DNA of 60,358 bases from a virus. The position numbers and the translations under genes are program-made. The stretch covers positions 1-60,358 of the IMG/VR virus record IMGVR_UViG_3300023179_000114; one strand, written 5' to 3'. The notes below the pieces were generated by a model that was not told where the DNA came from, did no database searches, and saw nothing but the letters and a program-made list of their open reading frames with translations. Below, in pieces: positions 1-9,832 of this stretch (its first letter is position 1; every line of letters starts with the position of its first letter).

Positions 1-1317
<1,317 letters not shown>

Positions 1318-3402
1318 TTATGGAGTTCCTCCATCAACAAATGATATGGTGATATTAGAGGATCCATCAAAACTAGTTCCGTTAATAGTTCTTGCTGTCT
1401 GTAGTGCTGTTGCTGTACTAGCATTACCACTTAAAGATCCAATAAAATTAGTACTAGTAACACTACTTAATCCGCTTAATGCCGTAGATGTCCCACCAAG
1501 ATTAATATTTGTTGAACCAACTGTTACGCTGCTATTCTCTAGTTGAGAGTTGCTTACTCCGCTAGTCTTGATACTAACAGCCCCACTCGTTACATTAAAA
1601 TCTCCACTATCGAAACTAGCTATGCCTTTAATGCTTGTTGTAGCATCAGGAATTAATCCTGAAGCCACGCTAGTAACTCGTCCATAGCTATCTGTGCTAA
1701 CACCAATAACCACATTACCAGAGCCACTATCATTTCTAGTGACTGATGCAAGATCGATATTGTCGGCGTTGACAACAATTCGGCTACTACTAGCAGTACC
1801 AATATCTAATGTGTTGCCGCTTTTAGTTAAACCAGATCCAGCAGTAATCTGACCAGCACCGGAGAATTGAGCAAAGGACAGATTTGTTGATCCTAGCGTG
1901 ATAGTATCATTGGTTGTTAATACCCATCCACTATCAGCATTAGTAGTACCTTCTGCAACGAATGTGAACATACCAGCAGTAACTTCTGCACTACTATCGG
2001 CATCTGTAGATCTACTCCAACTTCCAGCAGCTACAACATAAATACCATTTTGGGTGGCTGTAGTTTGATCCTTGACTAGAACCCTATCTCCAGCTATGAG
2101 CGATACGCCATCGATTGTTTGTGTTCCTGATAGTGTTATATTAGCTGTGGTAGCAGCCCTTACGCTCTGCTTAACATCTAATCCGCTTCTAGCGGCATCA
2201 ACATAAGCCTTAGTAGCTGCATCTTGGTCATTTGTGGGATCTGCTAGGTTTGTAATCTTTTGACTATTTAAAGACACACTAGCTGTTGGAGCGCTCATCT
2301 GATCCAAACGAGATGTTCTAACTTGACTATCGAAATTATTAATATTAGATGCTACTAAACCGCTACCACTAACAGTAAGATTACCATTGATAGTAACGCC
2401 ACTAAGTGTTGGATTATTAGCAAAAACTAAAGATCCACTACCAGTTTCATCAGTAACTAAAGTACTTAGATTATTACTAGATGGAGTTAACAGGAATGTT
2501 CTAGCATTACTAGACAAATCAGTAACATCAGCTAGTTGAACAGTGGGGTCGCTCAAACTAACTACATAATTACCACTATTATGAGATAATGATATGCCAC
2601 TACCAGCAGTTAAAGAACTACTAATAGTTAATGTATTATTTCCACTATTATATACAATCCCTACGCCACTACCTCCCACAATAGTGGTGCTAACAGCATT
2701 TTCTATAAGACTATTAACGCCGCTAGCAAAATTTGTAATTAATGATGTTGGAATACCGGTAACTGAAACGGATAAACTATTTCCACTATCATTATAACTT
2801 AATCCAATACCACTTCCTTGAGCTAATAAAGAACTTACCCTATCATCTACTCCTTCAGCAAAATCTGTAATATCTGAAGTTTGTATGGTAGGATCACTTA
2901 AACTGATAGTAGTATATCCAGTAGTATCATTATAGTTAACGCTAATTCCGCTAACTCCACTAATATATGTGCCAATAGCATCTTGAACTTCTTCATTTCC
3001 TAGTGTGCTATTAATAGTTAAAGTATTAGCATTATCATTATAGCTTAAACTTATATTAGTTCCAGCCTGTAGTAATGTTGCTACTCTATCATCTACGCCC
3101 TCAGCAAAACCAGTAATTCCAGACACATCCACAGTAGGATTAGATAATGCTATAGTTAATGAACTACTATTAGCACCAGATGTCAATGATATTCCACTAC
3201 CGCCAATAAATCCAGAAGCTGGAATAGCAGAGTATGGTAAACTAGCCCATGCTGTACTACCATCACCAATCTTAAAGCGCCCAGTATCTGTCTCATACCC
3301 TATCTCTCCCTGATATAGTATACCATTACCTAATGAGTTTTCGGCGCTATTCCATTGACTTAATGTTCCTCTTCTTACTTGAATTCTTGTTTGAACAGCC
3401 AT
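1318..3402 (-). CDS. tail fibre with Mtd-like N-terminal domain
   Basis: 694 aa. The N-terminus (RRGTLSQWNS, then GEIGYETDTGRFKIGDG) matches the short beta-rich domain that starts many phage tail fibres and major tropism determinants. The middle holds at least three divergent repeats around the motif GVDDRV, about 60 residues apart, alternating with GxSLSYN strands. The C-terminal half is Ser/Thr/Asn-rich beta-helix-like sequence. It probably binds the host surface. It is followed without a gap by the Thr-rich gene at 1-1317. No chaperone or DGR template repeat is visible. Confidence 0.85.
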   Translation of the reverse strand: MAVQTRIQVRRGTLSQWNSAENSLGNGILYQGEIGYETDTGRFKIGDGSTAWASLPYSAIPASGFIGGSGISLTSGANSSSLTIALSNPTVDVSGITGFAEGVDDRVATLLQAGTNISLSYNDNANTLTINSTLGNEEVQDAIGTYISGVSGISVNYNDTTGYTTISLSDPTIQTSDITDFAEGVDDRVSSLLAQGSGIGLSYNDSGNSLSVSVTGIPTSLITNFASGVNSLIENAVSTTIVGGSGVGIVYNSGNNTLTISSSLTAGSGISLSHNSGNYVVSLSDPTVQLADVTDLSSNARTFLLTPSSNNLSTLVTDETGSGSLVFANNPTLSGVTINGNLTVSGSGLVASNINNFDSQVRTSRLDQMSAPTASVSLNSQKITNLADPTNDQDAATKAYVDAARSGLDVKQSVRAATTANITLSGTQTIDGVSLIAGDRVLVKDQTTATQNGIYVVAAGSWSRSTDADSSAEVTAGMFTFVAEGTTNADSGWVLTTNDTITLGSTNLSFAQFSGAGQITAGSGLTKSGNTLDIGTASSSRIVVNADNIDLASVTRNDSGSGNVVIGVSTDSYGRVTSVASGLIPDATTSIKGIASFDSGDFNVTSGAVSIKTSGVSNSQLENSSVTVGSTNINLGGTSTALSGLSSVTSTNFIGSLSGNASTATALQTARTINGTSFDGSSNITISFVDGGTP

Positions 3403-3431
3403 GATGGACCTTTCTTATTATTTAATATATA

Positions 3432-3704
3432 TTAGGGAGAACCACAATCAAAAGCATAATTATCTAAATAATCATCTAATCCGTCTATACGAGCCACACT
3501 CAAATTACCAACTATTTTACTCATAGGAATATCATCTGGTAAATCACTAGCTAATATTTTTTCCGTATTAACAATTTCTATATTAAATTGATCAAATTTT
3601 TCAATTTCAATATTATTAACAATTGACCCAAAAGAAGTTTCTATTTCTATTATATTTACACTAGGCTCTAATATTTCTAGAGTAAAATTGCTCATGATGG
3701 ACAA
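3432..3704 (-). CDS. hypothetical virion-region protein
   Basis: 90 aa, rich in Ile, Asn and Glu, with repeated strands such as NIIEIETSFG and NNIEIEKFD. It ends CGSP, similar to the ends of its neighbours (SCPS). It overlaps the 3' end of the upstream gene by 13 nt, which supports translational coupling in the fibre operon. No family recognised. Confidence 0.6.
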   Translation of the reverse strand: MSIMSNFTLEILEPSVNIIEIETSFGSIVNNIEIEKFDQFNIEIVNTEKILASDLPDDIPMSKIVGNLSVARIDGLDDYLDNYAFDCGSP

Positions 3705-4096
3705 CTCAGTGTTTGAGAACTTTGACTAAATCGTTTAACAACATTAATTGTGCCAAATAATAGTCTTGTTGTATATTTGCCTCCACCAGAATATAGATCA
3801 TCTGGGCTTTGTAATTCTAAATCATATTTGGCCGTATTAAAATTAAAAGTATTGGTAGTATTAGCCGGTATCATTAGGGTTAATTTACCAGCAACAGGAT
3901 CTATAGTAAATTTATAAACACTAATATCTTGATTAATAGAACTAAAGGTTTGAGTAATATTAGTATTAGTTTTCCATACTAGTCTAGCACACCAGTTTGT
4001 TAAATCTACAGGATTACTGTTTTGATCTTTATAGATCAAAGATATTTTAAAGGAGGTTCCTTGTTCAATACTAAAATCATACTTGCTAGCTGCCAT
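3692..4096 (-). CDS. small structural protein sharing the N-terminal domain of the 8.2-9.3 kb gene
   Basis: 134 aa. It opens MAASKYDFSIEQGTSFKISL and has a PVDLTNW turn, matching the first ~130 residues of the P-domain protein (MAAINFNFDIEKGSDFSINF, PVDLSDK). The pattern resembles a beta-sandwich domain common in baseplate or fibre-adaptor proteins of myoviruses, a resemblance I recall but cannot search. It probably attaches surface proteins to the virion. It ends LSCPS. Confidence 0.65.
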   Translation of the reverse strand: MAASKYDFSIEQGTSFKISLIYKDQNSNPVDLTNWCARLVWKTNTNITQTFSSINQDISVYKFTIDPVAGKLTLMIPANTTNTFNFNTAKYDLELQSPDDLYSGGGKYTTRLLFGTINVVKRFSQSSQTLSCPS

Positions 4097-4108
4097 ATAG
4101 TATTAATT

Positions 4109-4297
4109 TCAAATAGTTTTTACAAAAATACCATTATAGAATCTATTATCATATTTAGCTTCTATATCTGTAATAGTTGGAGTATTTTTTACATATGTAT
4201 TTAGTTTAGAATTTTGACCTGTGAATGTGGTAGTAACAACAGTTGTACCGTTTTTTATACTATTGCCGCTAATAGCTTTATTAATATCATTTGCCAT
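4109..4297 (-). CDS. hypothetical small protein
   Basis: 62 aa, starting MANDINKAISG and Thr/Asn-rich, with 12 nt to the next gene downstream. Position in the fibre operon is the only functional clue. No motif seen. Confidence 0.55.
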   Translation of the reverse strand: MANDINKAISGNSIKNGTTVVTTTFTGQNSKLNTYVKNTPTITDIEAKYDNRFYNGIFVKTI

Positions 4298-4303
4298 AAA
4301 ATA

Positions 4304-4621
4304 TTACCTTTCTATTCTTTCTTCAAGTGCTTCTAGTGTTTTGGTTAGTGTCGCCATCTGAATTTTTAATTCATTCATTACTTCGGTATTTCTTTGTAAT
4401 GCATTAGCAAAAGCCGCCTGGGTTTCTTTATTAATATTTAATCTTTCCATAATAAATTGACGATCATGTAGATATGGACTTTGCGTTTCTATCATATGGG
4501 CCACTTCGCTTTTTGTGGCCATATTTTTGCCTATAGCAACCCAAAAACCCATCATTGTGACTATAATGCCTATGCTTGCTGTGGCTAAGCTTTGCCAAAA
4601 ATGAATAATATTTTCGCTCAT
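4304..4621 (-). CDS. membrane-anchored coiled-coil protein (holin/spanin-like candidate)
   Basis: 105 aa. One transmembrane helix lies at about residues 11-31 (LATASIGIIVTMMGFWVAIG). It is followed by a charged helix with heptad character to the end (ETQAAFANAL, LKIQMATLTKTLEALEERI). One helix plus a coiled coil is typical of small lysis or tail-assembly membrane proteins, but there is no lysin gene beside it, so a lysis role is only a guess. A TGGTGTATAG late-promoter-like motif lies about 55 nt upstream. Confidence 0.6.
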   Translation of the reverse strand: MSENIIHFWQSLATASIGIIVTMMGFWVAIGKNMATKSEVAHMIETQSPYLHDRQFIMERLNINKETQAAFANALQRNTEVMNELKIQMATLTKTLEALEERIER

Positions 4622-4674
4622 ATTAATTAATTATATTATGGTTAATAAAGAATTTTTAATAATCTATCTATTAC

Positions 4675-4684
4675 TATACACCAT
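4675..4684 (-). promoter_or_regulatory. putative late promoter
   Basis: On the minus strand it reads AATGGTGTATAGTA, upstream of the 4304-4621 gene. It matches seven other TGGTGTATA sites in the window. Confidence 0.5.
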
Positions 4685-4691
4685 TATATAA

Positions 4692-5096
4692 TTATGAACA
4701 TATGCTTGGGCTTCTCCATATATATACATTATTACTAATAATGAGATATGGTGAGTTTAGAATTTCCTCTGAAGGAGTCTTAGCGTCTCTACCATTACAA
4801 AATTCGCTAATAGGAGGAGGATTTTGTTCTGCAACACAATTAACTATGGCTGGCGCTACACAGCCTATCCATGTGGGCCCTGCCATAAAATTACAATTAG
4901 GATACCAAGCCCAATCGCAATGAGACACACAATATTCTGGACAAGGGCCATTTAATCCACAATTATTTGAATAGGAATTTCTCATAATGCTTGAAGATCC
5001 CTGACAACAACTATTATTATCACAATCATTAAATGAACCATATGCTGTTTGTCCAGCTGGTGGACTCTCACCATAAACTAATTTTCTACAAGGCAT
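4692..5096 (-). CDS. Cys-rich protein, virion-region copy
   Basis: 134 aa with about 14 cysteines, including NSCCQG and pairs such as CPEYC. It starts MPCRKLVYGE and ends YIWRSPSICS. A clear paralogue lies alone at 42671-43042 with the same start, the NSCC motif, GLNGPCP and the YVWRSPS end. The cysteine spacing suggests a disulfide- or metal-stabilised small domain. There is no signal peptide. Function unknown. Confidence 0.7.
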   Translation of the reverse strand: MPCRKLVYGESPPAGQTAYGSFNDCDNNSCCQGSSSIMRNSYSNNCGLNGPCPEYCVSHCDWAWYPNCNFMAGPTWIGCVAPAIVNCVAEQNPPPISEFCNGRDAKTPSEEILNSPYLIISNNVYIWRSPSICS

Positions 5097-5100
5097 AGAT

Positions 5101-5349
5101 TTACTCTTTTTTTGTTTGAGTATTTATAAAATTATTTTGAAAATTATCTACATTTTGCATACCACCAACTAATATTACCATTTCATTATCTGAAGATGCT
5201 GAGGCTATAACAGCAGGAAATGATGAATGAGACTCATCACATGTCCATAAATTATTGTTCATAGAAACTATGGAGGGGGCCGCTTGTTCTAATGAAACTC
5301 CTTTTTTTACACACATTTTTAAAAATTCTAATCTATCTAAAACTATCAT
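5101..5349 (-). CDS. hypothetical protein
   Basis: 82 aa, starting MIVLDRLEFLKMC, with no recognisable domain. It lies between the Cys-rich gene (4 nt gap) and a late-promoter motif about 32 nt upstream of its ATG. The sequence AAAGGAC precedes the start. Confidence 0.6.
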   Translation of the reverse strand: MIVLDRLEFLKMCVKKGVSLEQAAPSIVSMNNNLWTCDESHSSFPAVIASASSDNEMVILVGGMQNVDNFQNNFINTQTKKE

Positions 5350-5380
5350 AATTATTTGTCCTTTATTCTAAAACAGTAGT

Positions 5381-5391
5381 TTATACACCAT
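5381..5391 (-). promoter_or_regulatory. putative late promoter
   Basis: The minus strand reads ATTATGGTGTATAAA, one of the best matches to the TGGTGTATAA motif. It would start the transcript through the 5101-5349 and 4692-5096 genes. Confidence 0.55.
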
Positions 5392-5401
5392 AATCGTCTT
5401 A

Positions 5402-6310
5402 TTAACTAGGCATACAATAGTATGGTTCGGTACATCCACAATCTCCTTTATTAAAAGTTAAACCCCATAATGGAGGCGCGGTGTCTGTGCCTGGAATCAG
5501 AATTGTCCCCGTTAACGTGATGGAGCCATTTGGACAAGTAGTTGTTGGAGTACCAGGGCTCCATCTACCAGCACCTGAACCAGATGGTAAGGTAAAATCA
5601 CAAAAGATAGTAAAAGTTACACTACCACTAGCAGTTCCGCCAGTTAAAAATTTTGTAGCGCTATATGAACATGAAAGAGGATTAAAAATATATTTAGCTG
5701 CTGGATCATTGTTTGGGCAATTAGTACTAATATCTAAAACCCCTTCTCCGTTCCAGGTTGCACAGACAGAGTTTGCGCATAGCTTTGTGGGAGTAGGACT
5801 TGGTGTTTTTGTGGTAGTGGGAGTAGTAGTAGAAGTTGGCGTTTTTGTGGGAGTAGGAGTAACGCTATTTGTTGGAGTAACTGTTGGAGTAACGCTATTT
5901 GTTGGAGTAACTGTTGGAGTAACTGTTGGAGTAACGCTATTTGTTGGAGTAACTGTTGGAGTAACGCTAATGGTTGGTGTCACAGAAATCGTGGGGGTAA
6001 TGCTAGGAGTTGGAGTGGAGGTGGGGATTTGAGTTTTTGTGGGAGTAGGAGTGGAGTTTTGAGTTTTGGTGGGGGTAGTAGTGGGAGTTAGAGAAGGCAG
6101 AGGAGTTACAAATTCACAATTTATATTGAGATTATTTATTAATTTAACTAATTCTCCATTAGTTTGTAACGGATTGCTAATATAAATAGGAATACTTTCT
6201 CCTTTTTTATATATTTTAACTATACTATAATTATTATTGTTTTTGTAGTTTCTAAAACTTAATGATAAATTACAGAAACAATTGTTTTGACTATTAAAAT
6301 TAGTATTCAT
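5402..6310 (-). CDS. virion protein with Pro/Thr-repeat stalk
   Basis: 302 aa. Residues 1-65 form a small Asn-rich domain with two Cys. Residues ~70-175 are a stalk of PTPTKT, TPTISV and TPTNSV repeats. The C-terminal ~125 residues have eight or more Cys (CANSVCATW through CGCTEPYYC) and should be a compact disulfide-linked head. The layout matches the metalloprotease gene upstream, suggesting related surface appendages with exchangeable heads. The head fold is not recognised. Confidence 0.75.
   Translation of the reverse strand: MNTNFNSQNNCFCNLSLSFRNYKNNNNYSIVKIYKKGESIPIYISNPLQTNGELVKLINNLNINCEFVTPLPSLTPTTTPTKTQNSTPTPTKTQIPTSTPTPSITPTISVTPTISVTPTVTPTNSVTPTVTPTVTPTNSVTPTVTPTNSVTPTPTKTPTSTTTPTTTKTPSPTPTKLCANSVCATWNGEGVLDISTNCPNNDPAAKYIFNPLSCSYSATKFLTGGTASGSVTFTIFCDFTLPSGSGAGRWSPGTPTTTCPNGSITLTGTILIPGTDTAPPLWGLTFNKGDCGCTEPYYCMPS
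5790..6100. repeat. coding repeats of the Pro/Thr stalk
   Basis: Near-identical units such as GTTGGAGTAACTGTTGGAGT recur in tandem and encode TPTVTPTNSV-type repeats on the minus strand. Similar arrays occur at 7204-7345 and 7865-7975. Confidence 0.8.
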
Positions 6311-6323
6311 ATTAAATTAATAA

Positions 6324-8042
6324 TTAAGACGATATAATATTTCGGTATGCATTTCTACAATTGATGTATATAGTACCATCCAAAAAATTGTTTACAGGAT
6401 TAACAGCTCCCGGAAAGGATGAGCCCCAATATATGCCGATTCCCAAAGCATGTCCAAGCTCATGAGTAATAATATTAATCCAGTCGTCACTAGAAAAGAT
6501 ATAAAGATAATGATTATTAATGTTAAGTGAAAAAGTTAAACTATTAAATTTTATACCACTAGCATTAGATTGTAAATTTACATAATAGTATGGACCACAA
6601 CTAGCTATAGTATTAGACCCAGAATCTGTATACAGAGAATAAGTTTCTAAACTTAATCCATTCCAAGATGAATAGTTAACAAGACTTTTGATAGCAGACA
6701 CTACGCTTGGATTATAGCTCATGTATAAGCCCCAGCGATCAGCAGCTTGGTCCAGATATGTTTTGTACGGCTCAGACACTATAGAAGCCCAAGAATTTTT
6801 ATTAAATAAAACTGGAGAAGATAATGTTGAAATAGAATTATTAGTATATTCAGATAAATTAATAGTTGCTGCTTTAGTTATACCTTTGTGATATTCACAA
6901 TTTAAATGAATATAATTTTGTGCTGCTATTAGCGATCTAACTGTACTAGGATTTCCTTCGCTATTACCGGGATTGTTCTCTATATAACCAAAATCGATTA
7001 AAGACCCTATTGATAGTTTAGATAATATTCTTGGTTGTCCTGGAGATATTGTTCCTACCATAAGCTCATTAGATACCCCTGGATACGATAAACCATCTCC
7101 TCCAACATACGAACTATCTCTATAGTTATTCTCCCAGTGAGACAATGCTGTTCCAGCACCACCAGTATCTTCTAATGGAATTTTAGACACATTTGCTACC
7201 ACAGCAGAACTACTTGGTGTTGGAGTAACACTGTTAGTTGGAGTAGCCGTAGGAGTTGTTGTAGGCGTTATGGTAAAACTAGAGGTTGGAGTAGGAGTAA
7301 CTGATAGTGTTGGTGTTTTTGTAGGAGTAGGGGTTGTTATTGAAACACTAGGCTCTACACATACACAATCTATAGCTGCTCCTTGCGCTCCACAAGTTGG
7401 ACATGTACTTTCAAATTTAATAATTGTAGAAGAGCTATCTGCTGTAAATGTATAACTATGATCAACCCATCCCATACTTTCATAAGTTTCATATGTTGTA
7501 GAGGATGGATCAAAAGTATAATCTTGAGTTATTGTGGAAATTCCTATTATAGAAAGCCTAGCTGTTTTAATAATATTCCTATAAGTATAATTATTGGCTG
7601 CTAATTTAAAACTAACTTTATAAGATTGTCCAATTATAGTATTTATGCTTTGTTGAATATATCCAGGAGAAGTACTATTCAAATCTACCCATCTATTCAA
7701 TGGTTGTGATAATACAGGATCGTATGAGAGAGAATGAACATCTATAGAATTTTGTGTCCAATAAGTTGCTGTTCCTCCTCCACCGAATGATCCCGGATTT
7801 CCTTGTTCAAAATCTCCATTCAGTATTAAATTATTATTACAGTCATTACAATTGTAGCTGGTATTAGTTGATGTTTTTGTTGGGGTTGGTGTTTTTGTTG
7901 GGGTTGGTGTTTTTGTTGGAGTGGGTGTTTTTGTTGGAGTGGGTGTCTTTGTAGGAGTACCTGTGGAAGTAGGCGAAGGATCTATAGCTGTACAGCATTT
8001 GATATAAATAGCTCCGGAAACTCTTCTTGGGATAGAACTCAT
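6324..8042 (-). CDS. surface protein with carbohydrate-binding-like domain and zinc metalloprotease domain
   Basis: 572 aa in modules: a short N-terminus with CC; a PTPTKTPTPTKT linker at ~25-60; a domain beginning NLILNGDFEQG at ~72 that resembles galactose-binding/CBM-like or DUF642 folds; a second Pro/Thr linker at ~235-280; and a C-terminal ~290-residue domain. The last carries ITHELGHALGIG near residue 530, the HExxHxxG zinc motif of metzincin-type proteases. A further zinc ligand after the glycine is not obvious, so the subclass is open. It probably cleaves a host surface protein or opens a path to the envelope. Confidence 0.8.
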   Translation of the reverse strand: MSSIPRRVSGAIYIKCCTAIDPSPTSTGTPTKTPTPTKTPTPTKTPTPTKTPTPTKTSTNTSYNCNDCNNNLILNGDFEQGNPGSFGGGGTATYWTQNSIDVHSLSYDPVLSQPLNRWVDLNSTSPGYIQQSINTIIGQSYKVSFKLAANNYTYRNIIKTARLSIIGISTITQDYTFDPSSTTYETYESMGWVDHSYTFTADSSSTIIKFESTCPTCGAQGAAIDCVCVEPSVSITTPTPTKTPTLSVTPTPTSSFTITPTTTPTATPTNSVTPTPSSSAVVANVSKIPLEDTGGAGTALSHWENNYRDSSYVGGDGLSYPGVSNELMVGTISPGQPRILSKLSIGSLIDFGYIENNPGNSEGNPSTVRSLIAAQNYIHLNCEYHKGITKAATINLSEYTNNSISTLSSPVLFNKNSWASIVSEPYKTYLDQAADRWGLYMSYNPSVVSAIKSLVNYSSWNGLSLETYSLYTDSGSNTIASCGPYYYVNLQSNASGIKFNSLTFSLNINNHYLYIFSSDDWINIITHELGHALGIGIYWGSSFPGAVNPVNNFLDGTIYINCRNAYRNIISS

Positions 8043-8120
8043 ATACTATACTCTAGGCTATTTATGTTGTTGAGATGGAATAAAATTATCAAAATTATTT
8101 ACGTATAAAGTTTGTAGATG

Positions 8121-8231
8121 TTATATAGAAGCGCCCTTGTCTTTGCTAGTATCCAATATTTGAAAATTACTTTCAGACCTAACTATAGTTCTGTCCTTAT
8201 TAATATTAGTAATACGTTTTACTATAGTCAT
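8121..8231 (-). CDS. possible short protein in the gap
   Basis: 36 codons from ATG at 8231 to TAA at 8121 (MTIVKRITNINKDR, ending DKGASI). It begins 11 nt after the P-domain gene stop and fills much of the 200-nt gap before the metalloprotease gene. There is no convincing ribosome-binding site, so this may be untranslated spacer. Confidence 0.3.
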   Translation of the reverse strand: MTIVKRITNINKDRTIVRSESNFQILDTSKDKGASI

Positions 8232-8242
8232 GTTATATTGAT

Positions 8243-9253
8243 CTATTCATTAATAGAGTTATCATATGTTATTATAAGCTTCCAAGAATCTATCGATCCA
8301 CTCCCAAGAGGATCAGTATCTTTAACAATAAAATTCCATACTCCCGTTAATGAAGCTTCAAATAAATGATCGAAAGAACTCAATAAATTTTCATTATTAT
8401 ATTTAACTAAAGCTGTTTTGTCATAGATATTACAGACTTCGCCATTATTAATATTATGTAAATATTTATTATTATCTGCTTTGTTACTAAACATAAAACT
8501 AAAATTATTATTAAAATTAGGTATTTTATGGTTTGCAGATAAAAGGATCTTGTCTCCGCTTGGTGGTGCTAATAGTAGTATTAGATCTGTGGGACTGGAA
8601 TGAGCTAGTTTATTTACTGCCAATTCTACATTTTTAATAATACCTGTATCAGAGACAAGTAATCCACCGCTCACGGTTGATAAATTATTTAATACTAATC
8701 CGCTGCCACTATAAACTGTTGAAAATAAATCTAGTGGACCGCAATCATAAGGTAAACAAAAATCTGTTACGGAAGCAGGATTGGTTATAGAAGGATTGGT
8801 GTTCGTGGGGGTTGGATTAGTACTGGTGGGCTGAGGTGGATTAGATAAAGAATCTAAGCTAGATGGACAACCAGAATCATTTAGAGGTATATTTCTAGTA
8901 ATTATATTAATCAGACCTTCTGCTATTCTAATATTATTTAATTTAATCGTTCCGATTTCTTTGATATCTAAATCATAAACAGCATTAGTAAAATTGAATA
9001 AGCTCGTTTCTGCTGCACTGGTATTCCATGATATAGTTCCTAAATTATTAGCAGTTAAACTCCAGCCATTAGTATCATAGTCTGATAAGGCTCTGCTAGA
9101 ATATCTTCTAATAGATCCATCACTACCAGATAAACTTAAAATTACACATTTATCACTGAGATCCACAGGGGTCCCATCACTATTATTATAAATAAAATTA
9201 ATAGAAAAGTCTGATCCTTTTTCTATATCAAAATTAAAATTGATAGCTGCCAT
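8243..9253 (-). CDS. virion protein: adaptor-like N-domain fused to a proprotein-convertase P-domain
   Basis: 336 aa. Residues 1-130 match the 3692-4096 gene in pattern (MAA, FDIEKGSDF, PVDLSDK). A Pro/Thr/Asn linker follows (NPTPTNTNPS). From about residue 170 the protein looks like a P/homoB domain: a DLILLLAPPSGDKILL strand, then GVWNFIVKDTDPLGSGSID and SWKLIITY at the end. P-domains normally accompany subtilisin-like proteases or act as stand-alone binding domains; no protease is present here. Confidence 0.75.
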   Translation of the reverse strand: MAAINFNFDIEKGSDFSINFIYNNSDGTPVDLSDKCVILSLSGSDGSIRRYSSRALSDYDTNGWSLTANNLGTISWNTSAAETSLFNFTNAVYDLDIKEIGTIKLNNIRIAEGLINIITRNIPLNDSGCPSSLDSLSNPPQPTSTNPTPTNTNPSITNPASVTDFCLPYDCGPLDLFSTVYSGSGLVLNNLSTVSGGLLVSDTGIIKNVELAVNKLAHSSPTDLILLLAPPSGDKILLSANHKIPNFNNNFSFMFSNKADNNKYLHNINNGEVCNIYDKTALVKYNNENLLSSFDHLFEASLTGVWNFIVKDTDPLGSGSIDSWKLIITYDNSINE

Positions 9254-9264
9254 AAAATCTCTTT

Positions 9265-9780
9265 TTAGTTATAAAAATTTCTTCTAATATCACCAGGATA
9301 TCTTATATAGCTTGGATCAAAATTATTTCCAACGAAAGGACTTAATACCGCAGCAATAGCTCTGGCGTCTTTTACATCCCAGTGAGAAGTCAATTCTTCA
9401 TATGTGGCACATGGGCCTTTTTCAAGAATAGTTTTCCAACCAGATAAATTACCAGCAACCGATAAACTAGCGGGTCCTAGCGAGGCCCTAATACCCTCTG
9501 TCACGGCCTTACTTCTAAAAGTACTTTGATCTATAATACAAGCAGCTTTTAATGAAACTAAACTAATAAAAATTTCATCTCTATCGTCTGTTGGATCAGG
9601 AGAAATAGATGGGGCCGTTACATCTATTTGATATTGATGATCCAAAACGACATCGAATTGAACATATTTAGCAGATACCGCTACCACTTGCAGAATTCGT
9701 TCATCGCTATAAACAGGTTGATCTCCAAGATCATTTACTAATGTACGCACTATAATTGGTATTTCTGCTTGCCAGCTCAT
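9265..9780 (-). CDS. putative head-tail connector (neck) protein
   Basis: 171 aa, mainly helical, starting MSWQAEIPIIVRTLVNDLGD. Its place just after the capsid gene, its length, and a PVYSDERILQVVAVSAKYV segment fit the head-completion/adaptor proteins that follow the major capsid gene in many tailed phages. The assignment rests mainly on synteny. Confidence 0.5.
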   Translation of the reverse strand: MSWQAEIPIIVRTLVNDLGDQPVYSDERILQVVAVSAKYVQFDVVLDHQYQIDVTAPSISPDPTDDRDEIFISLVSLKAACIIDQSTFRSKAVTEGIRASLGPASLSVAGNLSGWKTILEKGPCATYEELTSHWDVKDARAIAAVLSPFVGNNFDPSYIRYPGDIRRNFYN

Positions 9781-9813
9781 ATCTGTTTCCTTAGAGTAGT
9801 TGTGTTTATTAAG

Positions 9814-9823
9814 AAATACACCG
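9814..9823 (-). promoter_or_regulatory. putative late promoter, weaker match
   Basis: The minus strand reads ACGGTGTATTTC, about 35 nt upstream of the neck-protein ATG and just after the homing endonuclease gene. It would restart transcription past the inserted gene. Confidence 0.4.
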
Positions 9824-9832
9824 TAAAAGACC

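Noticed and set aside
2100-3400. Diversity-generating retroelement target in the tail fibre
   Set aside because: The N-terminal domain is Mtd-like, but no reverse transcriptase, no template repeat and no C-type lectin end with AAY codon bias were seen in the window.
5481-6032. 183-aa plus-strand frame rich in VGVT
   Set aside because: Antisense shadow of the Pro/Thr stalk repeats of the minus-strand gene at 5402-6310.
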